A DNA stretch of 64,000 nucleotides from Allomyces arbusculus (lineage: Eukaryota > Blastocladiomycota > Blastocladiomycetes > Blastocladiales > Blastocladiaceae): NCBI GenBank assembly GCA_027604705.1, contig JADHYV010000003.1, positions 372,001 through 436,000 on the forward strand, written 5' to 3'. The notes under the pieces are model-generated. The model was not told the DNA's origin, made no database searches, and worked only from the letters and a program-made list of their open reading frames with translations. Shown one piece after another: positions 58,730-64,000 of the stretch. The position numbers were made by a program, and so were the translations under genes. Every line of letters begins with the position of its first letter. Positions within the stretch are counted from its first letter, which is position 1.

Positions 58730-60540
58730 TCACACATACATCGACGTGAATGCCGCGTGCGGATACGTCTCCGCCACTTTCGTCCACAATTCCGGCTTGG
58801 TCGCGGCCAACGCCTGCGGGTCCTCGGCCAGGCACACAAACGTGGTGGCCGCGCCCGACGAAATCACGCTCGAGACCATGGCAAAGACGGCAATCCCGAT
58901 CAGGCCGGCGACGGTCGCCACGATCCAGGGTTCCGGCAGACCCGGTGCGGCCCAGGCCACGATCCATCCGAGCGTGAACGTGACGGCGGCGATGAGTAGG
59001 CCGCCAAAGACGAGTACATTGCCAATGAGCGAGTCGTTGATGACAGCCTCAACGCCGCGGTCCTTGATCAGCGTCCAGGTGTCGCGCGCGGCGCGCGCAA
59101 AGGGCTTGCCGTAGATGGCGACTTGGGTGAAGGCTAGCCGGTGGAGAGGCGCGAGGGGAGAGTCAGTTGACGCCGAGCAGCGAGGGATGACGACGGCCGA
59201 AAAACGCACCGTAGACGTTGAAATACGTCGCCAAGTCCTCGACCCACTTCAGCAGGCAGTCGAGGCACACGTAAATGAAATCATTGGCGCGGTTGCCGTT
59301 CTCGTCGTACCGAGCCGAATTGGCCAACGCACGGATCGTCTGAATCACCGCAATCAGGAGCGACCCGAGACAAATCGACCCAAACGACGTGGTCACGGCG
59401 CGTTTCAGCGACCGCCACGTCGGCGACCGCGGCGCCGGCTGGTCGGGCGATGACTGGAAGTAATACGTCGCAAACACGCCGGCGACCGTCACGTGCACGA
59501 CGTTGCTGCACACTTGCACCGTCCAGTAGGCCGAGAAGACGAGGTAGGCCGTGACCAGCTGCAGCGCCGTGTTCTCCTCGGGCGGTGGCATCACGGGCGC
59601 GTCGCTGCGCCCGCCGTGTGGCGGCACGTTCGGGTCGGTCTCGACCTTGCCAAAGTAGAGCACGCACACGGCCACCGTGCACAGCCACCAGACGGCGTAT
59701 CCGAGCTGCACGAGCGAGCCAAAGACCGTGACCCACATCGTCGCCGGGTACTGGATGGTCACGTCCGAAATGGTCGCGAGCATGACCGACGCGAAGGGCA
59801 TGCGCGGGCGAAACATCATGTACATGAACCAGTAGCTATTCGTGATGGCGGTGGGTGAGGGAATGGATGATTCGGTCGGCATGGAACGAAATGGAGAGTT
59901 TCACGCACAGCATGATCATGAGCAGGAAGGGGAGCGACGCCCAGAACGAACTACACGCAAGGGATCACGTCAGCGCATCCTCGCGTGTTTGAACGCAAAA
60001 AACAACCACCCCCGCTCCGTACCCCGTCGAGACCAACACGACAATCCCCATGAACGCCATGTAGATCGCTGACAGCCAGTACGTGCCCTTGATCAGCGCC
60101 TTTGGGATCGCGCGCATCACAAACAAGTATGCGACATTCACGAGCAATGCGAGTCCCGCGGCGATCCCGGCCGTAATCAGCGCCAACGTCGTCACATTCG
60201 TGTCCTCCTCGTCGCCAAGCTTGTTCAGCGTGCCCACGCCTGCACCGCGGTCGAATAGGCCCTTGAGCGACACGCCGCCGAGCGCAATCACGCCGCCGAG
60301 ATGCGCAATGAAAGCGATCGCGGCCCATAGATCCTGCGGGCCTTTAGGGCTCACGAACCGCGGCTGCGGCGCGTCCGGGTAGAGGCCGTCGTGGCCGTAT
60401 TGCGGCGCCTGCGGCAGGAGCGGCGACCGCGCGGTGCTCGCCTCGGCCGCGTACGGTGCCGCGTCATCGAAACTACCGTAGCTTGGCGGCTGGTCGTCGG
60501 TACCAGCCGCCTTCTTGGCGGGGCTCATCGGTGTCGCCAT
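58730..60540 (-). CDS. PNS1: PNS1 / choline-transporter-like (CTL, SLC44) membrane protein
   Basis: CTL proteins are polytopic plasma-membrane proteins linked to choline or ethanolamine transport; yeast Pns1 has 539 residues. Exons 60023-60540, 59888-59950, 59210-59835 and 58730-59133 encode 536 residues. A Pro/Tyr-rich cytosolic head (MATPMSPAKKAAGTDDQPPS) precedes about ten hydrophobic segments (AAIAFIAHLGGVIALGG, LALITAGIAAGLALLVNVAY, WASLPFLLMIMLCVKLS). The family block SFGSICLGSLLIAVIQTIRA, CLLKWVEDLATYFNVYAFTQ and VAIYGKPFARAARDTW across the last splice, then GVEAVINDSLIGNVLVFGG, is well kept. The second intron's donor (GTTCCA, giving LSISYWFMYMMF) is the least certain join. The final residues are a short FTSMYV tail. 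Function as a choline carrier in fungi is not settled. Confidence 0.88.
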
Positions 60541-61140
60541 GGTTCGTGCTCGCTGGTGCTCCGATGGGTCGTGCTGGTTCGGCTGCGGAGAGTTTGCGCT
60601 GAAGAGCCGCGTTGTCGTCGTCGTTGTCGCGGTAGAACTGCGCCAGAAGGAAACGCAGGAGTGAGAGGAGGAAGGCCCACCAACGGCGACGCGTTTGCCT
60701 GGGTGCATCGTACAAGTTTGTCCACGTCATCGCAAAACGTTCGAGGTGGGCTGAGTCAATGGCTGTTAGGTTAGGGTAGGTGTTCAGGAATGCTCCCATG
60801 TCGCTCACCTCGTCCATCATTCGTCCCGTCCTGCCAGCTACAACCGTCAATCCAAATGTTCTCTGACGACGCGTGCTCGCCATTTCTTCATGGCGCCACA
60901 AGTCTTTATGGCGGCAGTCGACGAGGATTCACCAAGAAAAAAATTGACACTACATGGATGGCAATGCCTGCAACGACGCGCCCAACAAATCACCCAGAAA
61001 ATTCAAAGAAAAACAGGAACACAATGGCAAATCGGCAACAACCCGACTCGACTCGGCCCGGCCCGGCCGCAAACGCAAACGCAACCGCGAAACCCCCCCA
61101 TGCGCTCGGCACCACGAGCGCGACCCACACACCCGACAAT
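60541..61140. other. Spacer upstream of PNS1, downstream of elongase gene
   Basis: 600 nt between the PNS1 start and the elongase stop, both genes on the minus strand. Contains A-rich stretches at about 60930-61025. Short open frames show no domain. Confidence 0.55.
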
Positions 61141-62210
61141 CTACTCCTTCTTGACCTTGCCGCCCTTCTTGTCGCCGCTCGGCTTGCGCGAGTACGTCTT
61201 GACAAAGAAGTCGATGAACAGGAACAAGTAGGATGTGATCAATGCGCACCCGAAGTACGCGGCCGTGAGCGTGCCCGTGCACGGCTTGGTCGGGACCGGC
61301 ACGAACGGCGCCAATGCCGCGGGCACGGCCTGCGACCAGTGCCAGTAGGTCGCGTGGTAGGCGGCATAGTAGATGGCGACCAAATCCACGACAAACTGCG
61401 TGATTTGCAGCGTCGTGATCGATTTCTTGATCATGGTCGGCACGCGGATGCGAATCGCCGTCAGGCCATAGTACATGTACATGATGACGTGCACGAGCAG
61501 GTTGATCAGGATCGGGACCCACTGCACGGTCGGCGCGCCCGCAAGCTGCGTCCAGCACAGCACCATCGTCAGCGAGTGGTGGTACCAGTGAAGGAAGGCT
61601 ACAGAGAAGAAAATAAAAGAGAGGCGTCGCAAGTCAGATCTTCCGATCTTCTCCACCCACCCACCCGCCGTTCGACAAGCTCAGATTTCGCAATCGCCGC
61701 GCCGCTTTTCGAGACAAGAACAGAAACAAAAGAACACGTACCAAGCGGCTTGCGCTTCAAGACGAGGAAAATCGTGTCAATCAGCTCATAGTACTTGGTC
61801 AGGTAATTCAGGTAGTAGAGCACGAGCAGTTCCTTGGTCAACCCGCGCTCGTCGCAAATCGCGTGGAAGAGGCCATGGCGCAAAATTATCGGAACCACGT
61901 TCTCGGCCATGGCCAGGAACAGGAACCCCGAGAACAGCGACAAGACGACATTGTGCACAAAAAACGGCGCTTGCAGCGTAAACGGTTTGGTGTTGGTCGC
62001 GCGCAGGTAGGCCTGTCCGCCGAAAATCACGGCGACGTAGGTGACAGCCGTGACAGCGACAATTGTGCCGGACGAGAGCGGCACATGCTCAAAGTCGAAC
62101 GAGTCGAGTGGAGCACCGACGACGGCCTCGTAGGCAGTGCGCAAAAACGGCGTGAAGATGGGCGCGGGCAGCGCGTCAAGAATCGTGTCGGACACGAGCT
62201 TGGCCGACAT
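61141..62210 (-). CDS. Very-long-chain fatty acid elongase (ELO family)
   Basis: ELO enzymes are endoplasmic-reticulum condensing enzymes that join malonyl-CoA to acyl-CoA in fatty acid elongation. Exons 61742-62210 and 61141-61598 encode 308 residues from the ATG at 62210 (MSAKLVSDTILDALP). The catalytic histidine box HWYHH (His160, His163, His164) comes just after the 143-nt intron (GTACGT..TAG), and the join KPLAFLHWYHHSLTMVLCW is in phase. Other family marks: YYLNYLTKYYELIDTIFLVL before the box and MYMYYGLTAI after it. Six or seven hydrophobic helices are visible. The Lys-rich end SGDKKGGKVKKE resembles an ER-retention tail. The substrate class cannot be fixed by eye. Confidence 0.93.
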
Positions 62211-63043
62211 GGTCGAGATGCTCTTGGCAACAGGGACAGCGGGAGCGGACAGTCGTGGTGCAGTTGGTACAGTTGGTCCAAATGGGGTCGGCGTCGACGG
62301 TGCAGCGGGGGGTCGCAGCGCGAGCGCGGGCACAGGAGAGGGAGAGCGCGTCGAGAGCGAGGTCCAAGATGCGGTGGACGGGAAGAGAGGGGGGGCGCGC
62401 GGGGTGTGCAGCGATATTTATTGGCGGGGCGAGCCGGTCGTGGGTCGGGGTGGGGAGCGGTTGGTCGTGCGCAATCGTCGCACTCGCTTGCGCGCAGAAC
62501 CGGTCAGGGAAGAACACAGGCACGGGGACAAGGCCGGCCTGGTCCGGGCGAGGTTCTTTCGTGGAAGGCCGGCGCGTGGTGGGAAGGATGCCAGGCGGCG
62601 CGATGGGCGCGCTGGTGACGCTGGCTGTTGCCTGGCGGCCGGTCAAGAACGACTGTGCTGGCCCGGCGCGCGGTGGTTGCTGCTGGCCGCGCGGTGCGCC
62701 TCTCTTCATGGCGGCGCGCTGATCAGCGTGATGTCAGTGAAAATCAGGCTGCTGTCACAGGCATTCGAGCGCTGCTGCTGCACGGCGTGACCGTCCCTGC
62801 CTCTCTCCACCGCAGCAGCATCTCGCCACCTCGCCGCCCCTCGGCCCCCCTGCCTCCAACGACGCGACGGCGAGCGTTGGCGCAGTAGACAGCGACAGCG
62901 ACGACGGCGGTTACCCGCCCACCTCAACTCGCTGCAAGCCCGCAGTCGATCCCGGCACGACGAGCGCCACCTGCGAACGCGACGAGAAGCGGCTCACATC
63001 CTCGACAACCGACCAAATCCTCGCCGGCCACCATCACGTCCAA
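62211..63043. other. Divergent region between elongase and terminal membrane-protein gene
   Basis: 833 nt. AATAAATA-like bases on the minus strand near 62412-62421, about 200 nt before the elongase start, may act as a TATA element. The frame of the right-hand gene is open from 62741 without an ATG and has Ser/Asp-rich coding-like composition near 62880-63040, hinting at an unrecognised 5' exon. Confidence 0.5.
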
Positions 63044-63821
63044 ATGGAAAAGCCTGGCGCACCATCTCGCGCCGACCTGCTCGATGGCTTCCTGCCGCCG
63101 TACCTGTCGGCACCGCCAATGAAGCCGACACCCGTCCCAGCCGCGGCCCCGCTCGCACAGCCTCCACTCGGTCGTCCTGCCCCAGCGGGTCCCGCACCAG
63201 CTGCGACGCGGCCCAAATTGCCGATTCCGACCGTGCGGTCGCTCGTCTCCAAGTGTGTGCCTGAAGTGGGCCACGCTGCGATGCTGCGCGCATGCCTCAT
63301 CGCAGTGAGCGGGGCCGAGCTGTTCAACACCATCGCCTTCTCGGTCATTTGGTTCGTGCGCGTGCCCGGATTTGGCCTGACGTTTCTTTCGCTGTTGCGG
63401 AGCATTGTCCACCTGTGCACGATTGCCGTGGCTTACGTGACGTGGTTCAAGGCGGTGAGTTCGAGTGCAACTTTCTGATTGCTTGATGGTGTGGATACTT
63501 TCTCATCATCGTCTTGTTTCTGTCAAACAGGGCACACGCGTCGCAGCAACCGGTGGACCGCGAGGTGCGTCGTCGTTGCGGTTCGACAGCCACATCACGC
63601 TGCACGGCCTCTCGCTGCACTCGCTCTACTGCCTCTACATGGCCGCAGGCCTCCCGCAGACGGGGTCAGCCGGTGCTGTCTGGTGGCAGGCACACTTTGC
63701 CATGGCACGGCCCGGCACTTCACTCGTGTGCCTCGCATGCGCGCTCGTCTGGCTTGCGGCTGCAGCGTTCACGGGCATCGTCTACTTTCGGCTGCGGCGT
63801 TCGCCGGGTGGCGGGAGCTAG
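63044..63821 (+). CDS. Small multi-span membrane protein of unknown function
   Basis: Exons 63044-63454 and 63531-63821 encode 233 residues if the ATG at 63044 (MEKPGAPSRADLLDGF) is the start. A Pro/Ala-rich hydrophilic head (about 1-60) precedes four likely membrane segments: LFNTIAFSVIWFVRVPGFGL, SIVHLCTIAVAYVTWF, SLYCLYMAAG and SLVCLACALVWLAAAAFTGI. Intron 63455-63530 (76 nt) begins with a canonical GTGAGT and ends CAG; the join KAGTRVAAT is in phase. The frame remains open upstream to 62741, so a 5' exon with an acidic, Ser-rich head may exist. I do not recognise the family. Confidence 0.6.
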
Positions 63822-64000
63822 ATGCAGGGCTGCTGGAGAGCATGCGTTGCTTGGCATTACATGGTTAGACGGACGAGATTCGAGGTCGTGTCCTTGCTTG
63901 TACATATTTTAACGCTCGTGTTATTGACGTTCCTGTCGCCTCGCCATCGCCGTTGCTGTCACCGTCGCCGCGAATCGCGATTTGGCATGCAGAGCTCGGA
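63822..64000. other. 3' flank at the window edge
   Basis: 179 nt after the last stop codon, with TATTTTAA near 63905 that may belong to the 3' end signal. No further gene can be judged. Confidence 0.5.

Overview
The window is a gene-dense, GC-rich stretch of a fungal nuclear genome. The fungal assignment rests on a Zn2Cys6 (binuclear zinc cluster) transcription factor, a PNS1-type choline-transporter-like protein, an RPD3-type deacetylase, a RAD60-like protein and mostly short spliceosomal introns (about 55-115 nt). A urocanate hydratase, two tyrosine-recombinase (DIRS-like) retroelements and a giant ankyrin protein with a nucleotidyltransferase-like head suggest an early-diverging, perhaps zoosporic, lineage. 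That placement is inference and I cannot name a species.

Layout. 0-10 kb: 3' end of CCT5, two tandem paralogous RRM proteins with low-complexity tails on the minus strand, a 2 kb divergent promoter, and a Zn2Cys6 regulator whose DNA-binding exon is separated from the rest by an 874-nt intron. 10.4-21.7 kb: an accessory island with two DIRS-like element fossils of different families, each followed by a hairpin-forming inverted repeat, flanking a small four-helix membrane protein gene and gene-poor, AT-richer DNA. 21.7-30.4 kb: on the minus strand, a 1,857-residue NTase-like/ankyrin protein and urocanate hydratase. 30.4-33.1 kb: a second gene-poor island. 33.1-64 kb: housekeeping genes, namely NC2-beta, mitochondrial acetyl-CoA acetyltransferase, a TTC7-like scaffold, ATP synthase subunit e, pescadillo/NOP7, a divergent mitochondrial carrier, DNA polymerase epsilon, the RPD3 deacetylase, a RAD60-like double SUMO-like protein, PNS1, a fatty acid elongase and a small membrane protein.

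The genes are mostly independent housekeeping functions and not a pathway cluster. Several pairs are divergent with short shared promoters (NOP7/carrier, POL2/RPD3, NC2-beta/thiolase). Genome maintenance and chromatin genes (POL2, RPD3, RAD60-like) lie side by side.

Exons were joined by eye using protein-family continuity, reading phase and GT..AG sites. Doing this exposed the most general oddity of the window: 5' splice sites are not GTAAGT/GTATGT but GTACG-like, with C at intron position +4 in 36 of the 44 introns I modelled. No tRNA, rRNA, CRISPR or prokaryotic operon signals were found.
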